9,902 bases of DNA from Methylococcaceae bacterium (GTDB lineage: Bacteria; Pseudomonadota; Gammaproteobacteria; Methylococcales; Methylomonadaceae): NCBI GenBank assembly GCA_947506075.1, contig CANNNN010000075.1, forward strand, positions 1-9,902, written 5' to 3'. This document shows, one piece after another, positions 1 through 7,324 of this stretch. The position numbers and the translations under genes were made by a program. Under the pieces are notes generated by a model, which was not told where the DNA came from, searched no databases, and was given only the letters and a program-made list of their open reading frames with translations. The stretch's first letter is position 1; every line of letters starts with the position of its first letter.

Positions 1-1
1 A

Positions 2-667
2 AACAGCGACACCTTGCCGACGCCCGAAGCGGTAGCGCGCGTTTTCTGGCAGAGTTGCATGTCGGGGCAACTGTTGTTTCACTTGGGCGTTACCCTGCTC
101 CGTCTGGTGGTCAGCTTTACGATTGCGATGCTGCTCGGTTGCGCGATAGGTATCGCTCTGGGCCGCAACAAAAAACTCGACGCCTTCTTTGACAACTGGC
201 TGGTGATTTTCCTGAATGTCCCGGCGCTGGTCACGATTATCCTGTGCTATGTCTGGTTTGGTTTGGTTGAATCGGCGGCGATACTCGCGGTGGTGATCAA
301 CAAATTGCCCAACGTGATAGTCACGATCAGGGAAGGCACACGTACGCTGGATCAGGATTTGCTGGATATGGCGCGCTGTTATCATTTCGGCAAGCGCAAG
401 ACCCTGGTTCACGTTATCTGGCCGCAACTGCATCCGTTTGTAATGGGTGCTACCCGCTCCGGTTTGGCCCTGATTTGGAAGATCATCCTGGTCGTCGAGC
501 TATTGGGCCGCAGCAACGGCATGGGCTATCAGCTGCATTTGTTTTTTCAGCTGTTTGATGTCGCCAGCATTCTGGCTTATACGATTGCCTTTGTTGCAGT
601 CATTCAAATGATAGAACTGCTGATTTTAAAACCGCTGGATAAAAAAGCTTTGCGGTGGCGCAGATGA
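2..667 (+). CDS. ABC transporter permease, NitT/TauT (SsuC/TauC-like) type, 5' end missing
   Basis: Inner-membrane subunit of an ABC importer. The reading frame is open to the left edge, and the residues before the first possible start (TTG at 14) continue sensibly as NSDTLPTPEAV, a sequence typical just before the first core helix of this family. The gene is therefore cut by the window rather than starting at 14. Several hydrophobic segments are visible (about bases 85-165, 195-300, 470-520 and 560-640). The cytoplasmic coupling loop (EAA motif) lies at about 365-430 and reads DMARCYHFGKRKTLVHVIWP, matching the family pattern of a conserved Ala, a Gly eight to nine residues later and a terminal Pro. 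The stop overlaps the start of the ATPase gene by 4 bp (ATGA), so the two are translationally coupled. The family transports nitrate, sulfonates, taurine or related small molecules. The substrate here cannot be read from the sequence, and the binding protein is outside the window. Confidence 0.9.
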   Translation, partial: NSDTLPTPEAVARVFWQSCMSGQLLFHLGVTLLRLVVSFTIAMLLGCAIGIALGRNKKLDAFFDNWLVIFLNVPALVTIILCYVWFGLVESAAILAVVINKLPNVIVTIREGTRTLDQDLLDMARCYHFGKRKTLVHVIWPQLHPFVMGATRSGLALIWKIILVVELLGRSNGMGYQLHLFFQLFDVASILAYTIAFVAVIQMIELLILKPLDKKALRWRR

Positions 668-1404
668 CTGACATTCAGATTCAGATCAACAGCAAAACCT
701 ATCCGACGGCGACTCAGCCGAGTATTTACAATCTTAAGCTATCGCTGAAATCTAATGAATTCATTTGCCTGGTCGGCCCGTCCGGCTGCGGCAAAACCAC
801 GCTGCTGAATATTATTGCCGGTCTGGATGATGATTACGATGGCGATATACAGGTAGGTCTGCAGCACACCCGGCCCAAGATTGGCTATGTTTTCCAGAAT
901 CCCCGCCTGCTGCCCTGGCGGACGGTTAGGGAAAACATTGAGTTGGCGCTGGATGCGCACGCAGCGCCTGAGAATAGGTCCGAAATCATTGATGACTTGC
1001 TTGAGCTCATGCAGTTAACGTCCTCGCAACATGCTTATCCTGAGCGATTGTCTCTGGGCATGAGTCGGCGCGTCGCGATCATCAGGGCGTTTGCGGTTGA
1101 TCCTGAGGTATTGCTGATGGATGAGCCATTTGTGTCGCTGGATGCCCCGACCGCAAGACAAGTCAGGGAACTGCTGCTGAAACTGTGGCAACATCGCCCG
1201 CATACCGTTTTGTTTGTGACCCATGATCTGCGCGAAGCCATTGCACTGGCGGATCGGCTGATATTTTTGTCAGCCTCGCCGATGCAGGTCGTCAGTGAAA
1301 TCATCGTACCTATCGCCCGATCTGAGCGCCACAATGAGCTTGTTATTGAATCCTTCCGGCAGCAGTTATTGCAAAATCATCCTGATATCAGACAACTTTT
1401 GTGA
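664..1404 (+). CDS. ABC transporter ATP-binding protein, NitT/TauT (SsuB/TauB-like) type
   Basis: Cytoplasmic ATPase that powers the permease encoded just upstream; 246 residues, a normal length. I chose ATG at 664 because it overlaps the permease stop as ATGA. An in-frame GTG at 655 is possible but less natural. Visible motifs in order: Walker A GPSGCGKTT (residues 38-46), Q-loop QNPRLLPW (starting at Gln78), signature region RLSLGMSRRVAIIRA (from about residue 128), Walker B VLLMDEP followed by the D-loop SLD, and the switch histidine in VTHD (His187). The signature reads LSLGM where the textbook form is LSGGQ or LSGGM, so the first Gly is Leu. All other catalytic motifs are intact, and the protein looks functional. 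The FQNPRLLPWRTV segment after the Q-loop is characteristic of the nitrate/sulfonate/taurine subfamily. Substrate unknown. Confidence 0.93.
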   Translation: MTDIQIQINSKTYPTATQPSIYNLKLSLKSNEFICLVGPSGCGKTTLLNIIAGLDDDYDGDIQVGLQHTRPKIGYVFQNPRLLPWRTVRENIELALDAHAAPENRSEIIDDLLELMQLTSSQHAYPERLSLGMSRRVAIIRAFAVDPEVLLMDEPFVSLDAPTARQVRELLLKLWQHRPHTVLFVTHDLREAIALADRLIFLSASPMQVVSEIIVPIARSERHNELVIESFRQQLLQNHPDIRQLL

Positions 1405-1427
1405 CAACTTTACGACGCTAAAAACAG

Positions 1428-1456
1428 TTGCAGATCGGCCTAAAATACCGGATACT
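1428..1456 (+). promoter_or_regulatory. weak candidate sigma-70 promoter for the small secreted protein
   Basis: TTGCAG (1428-1433) and GATACT (1451-1456) are separated by 17 bp in the 101-bp gap between the ATPase gene and the next ORF. They match the -35 and -10 consensus at 3/6 and 4/6 positions. A second -10-like box, TATAAA at 1482-1487, has no good -35 partner and sits too close to the ribosome binding site. The call is weak; the small gene may simply be co-transcribed with the ABC genes. Confidence 0.25.
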
Positions 1457-1505
1457 CCAGCCGTAATAAATTGCCCAACCGTATAAATCAGCCAAGGTTC
1501 ACTAT

Positions 1506-1748
1506 ATGAAAAAAATATTTATCTTAGGATTGTCGATAGCTGTTACTGCATTAGCTTCTTTTACCGCATCGGCTGGCGGCGCTGATCCCTACCCTGCTGC
1601 AAACTTTCAACCCAAAGTCATCTATATCGACAAAGAATCCGTCAAAGCCACACCTCAATGCCAACCCCAAAAAACCGCAGAAAAGGCAAGCGAGTTTGAT
1701 CCGAAATATCCCGCAGCCAACTTTACGCCCAAAGTCATTTATCCGTAA
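1506..1748 (+). CDS. small secreted protein with duplicated YPAANFxPKVIY motif, function unknown
   Basis: An 80-residue protein I do not recognise as a named family. It begins with a clear Sec signal peptide: MKK, a hydrophobic core to about residue 19, and a probable cleavage after ASA at residue 23. The mature part is only about 57 residues. It is built around two near-identical 12-residue units, YPAANFQPKVIY (residues 29-40) and YPAANFTPKVIY (residues 68-79), 11 of 12 identical. They are joined by a lysine/glutamine-rich linker with the protein's only cysteine (Cys52). Each unit is preceded by Asp-Pro. A ribosome binding site AAGG lies 8 nt before the ATG, and a strong terminator follows the stop. 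The duplicated motif suggests a structural or binding module used twice, in the periplasm or outside the cell, but no function can be assigned. That it is a real gene is well supported by the signal peptide, RBS and internal repeat. Confidence 0.8.
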   Translation: MKKIFILGLSIAVTALASFTASAGGADPYPAANFQPKVIYIDKESVKATPQCQPQKTAEKASEFDPKYPAANFTPKVIYP

Positions 1749-1763
1749 TCTCGCCGCTACAAA

Positions 1764-1800
1764 CAAAAAGGGGATTGATAATCTATCAATCCCCTTTTTG
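1764..1800. terminator. bidirectional intrinsic terminator between convergent units
   Basis: A perfect 17-bp inverted repeat (arms 1764-1780 and 1784-1800, loop ATC) has a GGGG/CCCC core. An A-run on the left outer arm and a T-run on the right outer arm give a U-tract in either direction of transcription. It starts 16 bp after the small secreted-protein gene (+) and lies 17 bp beyond the flgL stop (-), so it can end both transcripts. Confidence 0.88.
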
Positions 1801-1816
1801 AAATCTCGAATCCGGC

Positions 1817-2743
1817 TTAAAGATAATTAAACAGCGATAGGCCCTGCACCTTGCTATAGGATTGTTGAGCGGCCTGCAAAACTGTAGATTGCAAATTGAA
1901 TTGCGTCATTGCATCGGCATAGTCCAGATCCTGCTCTTTTCCTAATGAGCCTTTCAGTGCAAGAATATTATCGTCGTTTATATTTTTCTGATCGTCCAAG
2001 GCGTTCTGTCTTCCTCCGACTGAGGACTGAACAGTCGATATCTTATCTAGCGATGTTTGCAGGTCGGTCAGCGATCTTTTATCTGGATTATCAAGCAACA
2101 TATCCGCAGTAAACCTGTCGATCGCCTCGAAAATATTACCCGCACTCGAAGTGAGAGCGCCAGGAACTGCAGCTGCGCCTGTAGGTGTTCCGAATACGTC
2201 CGTACCCGGATTCCCGTCAAGAACCGTACTTCCTGTGCTTATTTGAAGACTGCGCTGAGAGAGATCGCCATTATAATCATAACCAGGGCCAGGAACCTTT
2301 TCAGCAAATGGCGGAGTACCCGTTTTAAATCCGGAAAAAATATACCCGCCACTTGCATCCTGGGTATTAGCAATGGTAAGCAACTGATCCCTAAGCGTTT
2401 TCATCTCATTTGCTATACCTGTTCGGGCTGCCGAACCAGTAATACCATTCAAGCCTCTAATCCCTAATTCCTTTATTTTATTAACAACCTCTACGGCACT
2501 GGTCAATACATCCGCTTCCTGCCCCAGCCGTTGCTGGCCAACACTGATGTTTTTCTGATATTGCTCGGTCTGCTTGAGATTTAAATTAAGGACTGCAATG
2601 TGAGCCGCAGCCACCGGATCATCGGACGCCGCTGTCAATCTATTCCCCGTAGACAGCTGCATCTGTATCTTATTGACCTTGGCCGATTGATTCATCAGCG
2701 AATAGGCATTGGCTTGTTGAGCCCATGAACTTGAAATACGCAT
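1817..2743 (-). CDS. flgL: flagellar hook-associated protein 3 (HAP3), hook-filament junction
   Basis: FlgL forms the second junction ring between hook and filament, on top of FlgK. It is exported through the flagellar type III apparatus and has no cleaved signal. The protein begins MRISSSWAQQ, matching the MRIS start usual for FlgL. The N-terminal helical D0/D1 region continues with KIQMQLSTGNRLTAASDDPVAAA, flagellin-like. The C-terminal helix ends YADAMTQFNLQSTVLQAAQQ...KVQGLSLFNYL, the typical heptad-rich end of the flagellin superfamily. Length is 308 residues (E. coli FlgL has 317). Two in-frame ATGs exist, at 2749 and 2743. I chose 2743 because AGGAG (2752-2756) is then 8 nt away rather than 2, and because of the MRIS start. 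It is the last gene of the operon, 11 bp after flgK (from the chosen start), with a terminator downstream. Confidence 0.95.
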   Translation of the reverse strand: MRISSSWAQQANAYSLMNQSAKVNKIQMQLSTGNRLTAASDDPVAAAHIAVLNLNLKQTEQYQKNISVGQQRLGQEADVLTSAVEVVNKIKELGIRGLNGITGSAARTGIANEMKTLRDQLLTIANTQDASGGYIFSGFKTGTPPFAEKVPGPGYDYNGDLSQRSLQISTGSTVLDGNPGTDVFGTPTGAAAVPGALTSSAGNIFEAIDRFTADMLLDNPDKRSLTDLQTSLDKISTVQSSVGGRQNALDDQKNINDDNILALKGSLGKEQDLDYADAMTQFNLQSTVLQAAQQSYSKVQGLSLFNYL

Positions 2744-2749
2744 ACTCAT

Positions 2750-2760
2750 CTCTCCTAAGC
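2750..2760 (-). promoter_or_regulatory. ribosome binding site of flgL, overlapping the flgK stop
   Basis: Read on the minus strand the segment is GCTTAGGAGAG. The TAG is the flgK stop codon, and AGGAG (2752-2756) is the Shine-Dalgarno core. It lies 2 nt from the ATG at 2749, too close, and 8 nt from the ATG at 2743, which decides the flgL start. The overlap with the flgK stop suggests translational coupling. Confidence 0.7.
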
Positions 2761-4392
2761 AATCGCACCAATTAAGGTCGTAAATAATGAATTAGCTATT
2801 GATACCGCTTTAGCCGAAGCCTGGTAAGCATTCTGAAACTTAATCAGATTAGCCGCCTCTTCATCCAGATTAACCCCGGCCAGATTTGACTGGGTCTGTT
2901 TTACCGAGTTCAATAAGGTTTGCTGTGCCGCGCTGCTATTTTGCCCGGATTGAGTCAATGTCGCAACATTTGACACCAGTGCGCCGTACGCGCCATTTAA
3001 ACTGACTGAGCCGCCAAATAATGGAGTATTTTCCAACGCGGCAAACTTTAACGCCGCCTTATTATTGCCGGGTTGAGGCCCTAAGAGATTTGAGTCTGCG
3101 GCAGCGACTAGTTTAGGATCGGTAATCAATGATTTTATAAGTGATGCCGCATCATAGGTTGGCCTGATCAAAAAACTTTGCCCGGCTGTTGGCGCCGTCG
3201 TCACATCAATCATCATACCTTCAACAGTGGCTGGTAATGCTCCAGCGGTGAAAATTGCTTTATTATCACTCAACCGGGTCAATGAATAAGCAGCACCATC
3301 ATAATCCAAACGATAATCACTGGCTTGTAAATTTCCAAGAGTAGCGGGGTCATAGGCCGCAGTTATAGTACTGGCAATGCCGGATGAGGAGGTAACGGGA
3401 ACGGGTGATGCCGACGTTGCTTCCACACTAAACATAGCCGTTCCTAAAGCCCCATTTAAGTCATATCCTGCTTTATGCATTTGATTAAATGCACCCGCAA
3501 ATCCCGCCGCCACCAGACCCAGTTGTTGTTGAGCCGGATCCAATACCGTATCGCGAAATTTGAGTGCTCCACTCAAAGCGCCACCGGTAATACTTGGTGT
3601 TATATTCTGTCCGTTCACAAGGATATCCAGCTGTCTGCCATCGGTACTTGAAGGAGCTGTAGACATAACATAAGAGTTTATACCCAGCACCAAAGGCAGT
3701 CCGTTACCGACAAACACGGATACTGTGCCATCCGTCTGAGTAATCGAAGAAACGCCAACATTTTGTGCGATTTTATTCAGCAAGGTATCGCGTTGATCCA
3801 GCAAATCATTGGGCTGCTGCCCTCCGTTAGATCTTGTGTCAGTAACGATTTTGACGTTCAATTCGGCAATGGTTTTAGCCATGCTATTTACATCAGTCAC
3901 CATGGATTGCATTTGACCGTTTACCTGAGTACGGAAACTGCTCAGCTGGGCCGACATATCGTTAAATGACTTCGCAACCGCATCTGCCCCTGAAAGCATA
4001 GCCTGCCTGACAGGAATGGACGTGGGATTATTGGCAACCTCATTGGCCATATTAAAAAATGATTTAAGTGCCACCGGTACGCCTGAGGTAGCATTGGACA
4101 CCAGGTCATCTACTTGGGTGGCCATCGTGGAGAAACCATCTGCCTCTGCAAATGAAGCCGTACTGGCGTTCAAGCGAGCAGTAATAAATTGGTCATAGCT
4201 GCGGCTGACCGTAGTGATATTGACACCTTGGCCAATATATCCAGCACCTGTGCGCTCTGCGGGCTTGGTGCCGTACTCTGCGGTTTGCCGGCTATAGCCG
4301 ACAGTACCGGCATTGGTTATATTATGACTGATAGTCTCCAAAGTTCGCTGGGCGGCCAGGAGACCCGATGTTGCTGTGGCTAAAACCGACAT
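2755..4392 (-). CDS. flgK: flagellar hook-associated protein 1 (HAP1), hook-filament junction
   Basis: FlgK is the first junction protein added to the finished hook and the platform for FlgL and the filament. The N-terminus (MSVLATATSGLLAAQRTLET, then SHNITNAGTVGYSRQ at residues 22-36) is the conserved rod/hook/HAP D0 motif in its FlgK form, with GYSRQ. The C-terminus has the matching helix, VNLDEEAANLIKFQNAYQAS followed by AKAVSIANSLFTTLIG. The 545-residue length is close to the E. coli protein (547). The central region (about residues 330-420) is variable, as expected for surface-exposed domains. The start at 4392 has AGGA 8 nt upstream. It follows flgJ by 43 bp, the largest spacing in the flgG-flgL block. 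I saw no convincing sigma-28 promoter in that gap. Confidence 0.97.
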   Translation of the reverse strand: MSVLATATSGLLAAQRTLETISHNITNAGTVGYSRQTAEYGTKPAERTGAGYIGQGVNITTVSRSYDQFITARLNASTASFAEADGFSTMATQVDDLVSNATSGVPVALKSFFNMANEVANNPTSIPVRQAMLSGADAVAKSFNDMSAQLSSFRTQVNGQMQSMVTDVNSMAKTIAELNVKIVTDTRSNGGQQPNDLLDQRDTLLNKIAQNVGVSSITQTDGTVSVFVGNGLPLVLGINSYVMSTAPSSTDGRQLDILVNGQNITPSITGGALSGALKFRDTVLDPAQQQLGLVAAGFAGAFNQMHKAGYDLNGALGTAMFSVEATSASPVPVTSSSGIASTITAAYDPATLGNLQASDYRLDYDGAAYSLTRLSDNKAIFTAGALPATVEGMMIDVTTAPTAGQSFLIRPTYDAASLIKSLITDPKLVAAADSNLLGPQPGNNKAALKFAALENTPLFGGSVSLNGAYGALVSNVATLTQSGQNSSAAQQTLLNSVKQTQSNLAGVNLDEEAANLIKFQNAYQASAKAVSIANSLFTTLIGAIA

Positions 4393-4435
4393 AATTGCGT
4401 CCTGTTCTGAGAGCTGGAGACCGAGCTTAATTTGC

Positions 4436-5476
4436 TCATTGATTCATCGCAACGATCACATCCGGCTCAAAGTCGGCCATCGTATTGCCTTGATAAATAC
4501 TGATGATCTTGTCAGCATATTTTGGATCGGTTGCATAACCGGCCCTTTGTAATTCGTGCATGTATTGCTGCGCATTACCGGCTTTTTTTAACGCATCGCC
4601 ATAACGCGGGTTAGTTTTTATAAAGTCCACATAATCCTTAAAACTTTCCTGAAAAGAATCATAGGACCTGAATCCGGAATTCACTTTTTTAGCAAGGCCC
4701 TGATCAAATTCCAGTGTCGCCACTTGCGCCTGCTTGCCCTGCCAGGACTTGTCAGCCTTGATGTTGAACAAATTAAAGGTATTACTGCCATTGCCGTTTT
4801 TAATTGTCGAACGTCCCCAGCCGCTTTCCAGTGCCGCTTGCGCCAAAAGTACCTTGGGTTCCACGCCCAATTCGCGTGCCGCCTGGACAGCCAGCGGATA
4901 CAGTCGGCTGACAAAATCCTCTGCCGACTGTATCGGCAATGCCTGATCAGTCTTTAATTCACCGATAGCTGGCATCGGCAATTTTGTCGCCTCATCAAGA
5001 GGGCCGCTTTCCTGGACATAAGGGTAGATCGTCACTAAACCGTCGGTAAAACTGACGGCTGGACTATCGGTTTTTGCACTTACCTGCCGCCTGACCGCAT
5101 GAACCTGGTCAGAACCCATTGAGATGCCGCCCGACTTGTTCAGATAATCTTCAATATCCTGTTTGTCATTTTTAGGTGCTTTAGGACTCAGTTGTTTGAC
5201 AATCAAGTCCGCCAAGCCAACCCCCGGAGAGCCTGATAAATGCACGGCCAACTGCTGATCATACATGTCGTTATAAAACTTACTTTGATCGTTATCCATC
5301 GCGCCATCAGCCAACTTTGCGGCACGCATACTTTTAAGCACATTGCTTAAAAAAATTGATTCAAATTGCTTCGCGACTTCCTTGATGGCTTCCGGCGAGT
5401 CTTTTCTTGCTTGGGTCTTTAATTTAGCCAACCCGTTAAAGTCAGTATAAACATCGGCACTTTGAGCATTTAACAT
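4436..5476 (-). CDS. flgJ: flagellar rod cap protein and peptidoglycan hydrolase FlgJ
   Basis: A periplasmic two-domain protein that caps the growing rod and cuts peptidoglycan so the rod can pass. Residues about 1-100 are the rod-binding domain (VAKQFESIFLSNVLKSMRAA, then MYDQQLAVHLSGSPGVGLAD). A linker of about 80 residues leads to a GH73 glucosaminidase-type domain, about 185-335. The latter has the AALESGWG motif with the proposed catalytic Glu217, NLFNIKA, FRSYDSFQESFKDYVDFI and a terminal YADKIISIY. This fused form is typical of beta- and gammaproteobacteria; alphaproteobacteria and some others have only the first domain. Length is 346 residues, somewhat longer than the Salmonella protein (316), mainly in the linker. 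A strong RBS (GGAGG) lies upstream and overlaps the end of flgI, 12 bp away. All key parts look intact. Confidence 0.96.
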   Translation of the reverse strand: MLNAQSADVYTDFNGLAKLKTQARKDSPEAIKEVAKQFESIFLSNVLKSMRAAKLADGAMDNDQSKFYNDMYDQQLAVHLSGSPGVGLADLIVKQLSPKAPKNDKQDIEDYLNKSGGISMGSDQVHAVRRQVSAKTDSPAVSFTDGLVTIYPYVQESGPLDEATKLPMPAIGELKTDQALPIQSAEDFVSRLYPLAVQAARELGVEPKVLLAQAALESGWGRSTIKNGNGSNTFNLFNIKADKSWQGKQAQVATLEFDQGLAKKVNSGFRSYDSFQESFKDYVDFIKTNPRYGDALKKAGNAQQYMHELQRAGYATDPKYADKIISIYQGNTMADFEPDVIVAMNQ

Positions 5477-5488
5477 AACAACCTCCGC

Positions 5489-6592
5489 CTAAATAACCAT
5501 TAACTCGGCATGTAAGGCGCCGGCAGCTCTAAGCGCCTCAAGAATAGCCACCAAATCACTGGGGGCGGCGCCAACCTCATTGACTGCCTTAACAATTTCA
5601 TCCAGGGAAACACCGGGATTAAACACAAACATGTGATTTTTTTCTTCGCTAATCTTTATATTCGATTTCGGGGTGACCACTGTTTGGCCACCGGACAAGG
5701 CGTTGGGCTGGCTTACCTGAGGCGCTTCAGTGATAGTGACTGTCAAACTGCCATGGGATACCGCCGCAGGCTGAACCCTGACTTTACCGTTAATCACGAC
5801 AGTCCCGGTGCGCGAATTAACAATCACCCGCGCCGGCGCATCATCAGGAATAACCATCATATTTTCGACCACCGAAGCAAAACTCACTTTTTGATTGGGA
5901 TCTACCGGCGCGCTTACCCTGACCGAAGTCGCATCAAGCGCCTTTGCAGTATTAGCGCCCAATACTTTGTTAATAGACTCCGCCATCCGATTGGCCGTAG
6001 TAAAATCCGAGCTATGCAGATTAAAAATCAATGCATCGCCTTCAGAAAAAGAGGTGTTAACCGTACGCTCGACTATGGCTCCGTTAGGGATTCGCCCCAC
6101 ATTGGGATTGTTGACGGTAATGCTTGAACCATCCTGACCTGACGCACTGACGCCGCTTACAATCAAACTGCCCTGAGCAATCGCGTAAACCTGACCATCG
6201 GCTCCTTTAAGCGGACTCATTAACAACGCCCCGCCCCTTAAACTCTTCGCGTCGCCGATAGATGAGACCGTCACATCAATCGCCTGGCCTGATTTGGCAA
6301 AGGCCGGCAGTTCAGCCTGAATAGAGACCGCTGCAATATTTTTTGATTTGGGATCGACGCCAGGAGGCAGGGTAATGCCCAGGCGCGTCAACATACTGCG
6401 TAAACTTTGCCCGGTAAAATTGGTTTTATCGCCGGAAGCGCCCAGACCGACTACCAGGCCATAGCCTACCAGCTGGTTACTGCGGACGCCTTCGATAGAG
6501 GCAATATCCTTGATCCGTTCAGCACAAACCAACCCGCCATAGCTTATGCTCAGTAAAAAAAATAAAACCAGAACCTTAACTTGCGTGTTCAT
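5489..6592 (-). CDS. flgI: flagellar P-ring protein precursor
   Basis: FlgI assembles around the distal rod in the periplasm as the P ring, a bushing at the peptidoglycan layer. It has a Sec signal peptide of about 24 residues (hydrophobic core VLVLFFLLSISYGGL, likely cut after VCA). The mature protein then starts ERIKDIASIEGVRSNQLVGY, the hallmark beginning of FlgI. Further family landmarks are GLVVGLGASGDKT, LRSMLTRLGI, a long beta-rich middle, and the C-terminal VSLDEIVKAVNEVGAAPSDL followed by VAILEALRAAGALHAELMVI, which is nearly invariant in the family. Length is 367 residues (E. coli 365). It is 15 bp after flgH and has a doubled AAGG ribosome-binding element upstream. Its stop TAG runs into the flgJ RBS. 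Confidence 0.98.
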   Translation of the reverse strand: MNTQVKVLVLFFLLSISYGGLVCAERIKDIASIEGVRSNQLVGYGLVVGLGASGDKTNFTGQSLRSMLTRLGITLPPGVDPKSKNIAAVSIQAELPAFAKSGQAIDVTVSSIGDAKSLRGGALLMSPLKGADGQVYAIAQGSLIVSGVSASGQDGSSITVNNPNVGRIPNGAIVERTVNTSFSEGDALIFNLHSSDFTTANRMAESINKVLGANTAKALDATSVRVSAPVDPNQKVSFASVVENMMVIPDDAPARVIVNSRTGTVVINGKVRVQPAAVSHGSLTVTITEAPQVSQPNALSGGQTVVTPKSNIKISEEKNHMFVFNPGVSLDEIVKAVNEVGAAPSDLVAILEALRAAGALHAELMVI

Positions 6593-6605
6593 ATCCTTAT
6601 CCTTA
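6593..6605 (-). promoter_or_regulatory. tandem ribosome-binding element of flgI
   Basis: On the minus strand this reads TAAGGATAAGGAT just before the flgI ATG. AAGG occurs twice, ending 8 nt and 2 nt before the start codon. Only the distal copy (6601-6604) has normal spacing; the proximal copy is probably a small duplication or a standby site. Confidence 0.5.
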
Positions 6606-6607
6606 TT

Positions 6608-7309
6608 TTAGAAGGGAAACCAGGGGCTTTGGACTATCCTTGCCAGCCAGCCCATTTTGCTCGCATCCGCCATCGCGCCCTCGCCGACGTACATAATGGT
6701 TACATCGGCCACTTTGTCCGAGGTGATAATATTGGATGAATTGATATCGACCGGCCTGACGATGCCGGACAGCCTGATGAATTCGTCACCCTGATTTAAG
6801 GTCACTCGTTTTTCGCCGCGTACATTTAAATTGCCATTCGGCAATACGTCGACAACCGTAACAGAAATATTTCCGCTTAAACTGTTACTTTGATCGGCGG
6901 CGCCCTTCCCGGTAAATTCTTTGGTTGACGCCATCTTGGTTTCAAGATCGTTACCGGTCAGAAATTTTGATGCCATACCAAACAGCGTTGGCGCTGTAAC
7001 TGACATCGAAGTATCTTTTTGCGTGTTAAGATCGTCCGCTTTTTTCGCCTGGGTTTTCTCCAGCAGGGTAATGGTCAGAATATCCCCTACCCTTTTTGCC
7101 GTTTGATCTTCAAACAGGCGCGTATCGTAACCGGACTGGTAGATCGATCCGCTGCTTTGTACCGGCGGTCTTAAGTCAGCAGGGGCAACCGGCGCAAACG
7201 CAGGATCCCTCATAGGGATCGGCGTACAAGCTTCCAGCAGCGACAGCGTAACGACAAAAACGCAAAGACTGATTCGACTGCCAGTAACACTATTTCTCTG
7301 AGTCATCAT
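6608..7309 (-). CDS. flgH: flagellar L-ring lipoprotein precursor
   Basis: FlgH forms the outer-membrane L ring, through which the rod passes. The N-terminus is a lipoprotein signal: basic start, hydrophobic core ISLCVFVVTLSLL, and lipobox LEAC with the lipidated Cys28. The family's conserved stretches are present: GSIYQSGYDTRLFEDQTAKR, VGDILTITLLEKTQAKK, the GNISVTVVDVLPNGNLNVRG segment, then EKRVTLNQGDEFIRLSGIVR and PVDINSSNIITSDKVADVTI. It ends with an aromatic SPWFPF. Length is 233 residues, normal. Two consecutive Met codons start the ORF. The first (7309) is 7 nt from an AGGAG Shine-Dalgarno and is preferred. It lies 15 bp after flgG. Confidence 0.97.
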   Translation of the reverse strand: MMTQRNSVTGSRISLCVFVVTLSLLEACTPIPMRDPAFAPVAPADLRPPVQSSGSIYQSGYDTRLFEDQTAKRVGDILTITLLEKTQAKKADDLNTQKDTSMSVTAPTLFGMASKFLTGNDLETKMASTKEFTGKGAADQSNSLSGNISVTVVDVLPNGNLNVRGEKRVTLNQGDEFIRLSGIVRPVDINSSNIITSDKVADVTIMYVGEGAMADASKMGWLARIVQSPWFPF

Positions 7310-7324
7310 GCCGCCACTCCTAAC

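Noticed and set aside
4393..4435. Possible sigma-28 promoter between flgJ and flgK.
   Set aside because: Neither a TAAA-like -35 nor a GCCGATAA-like -10 is present at suitable spacing in the 43-bp gap.
5633..6127. A 164-codon open frame on the plus strand opposite flgI.
   Set aside because: FlgI on the minus strand is conserved along its full length. The antisense frame has no RBS worth noting and no domain-like content.
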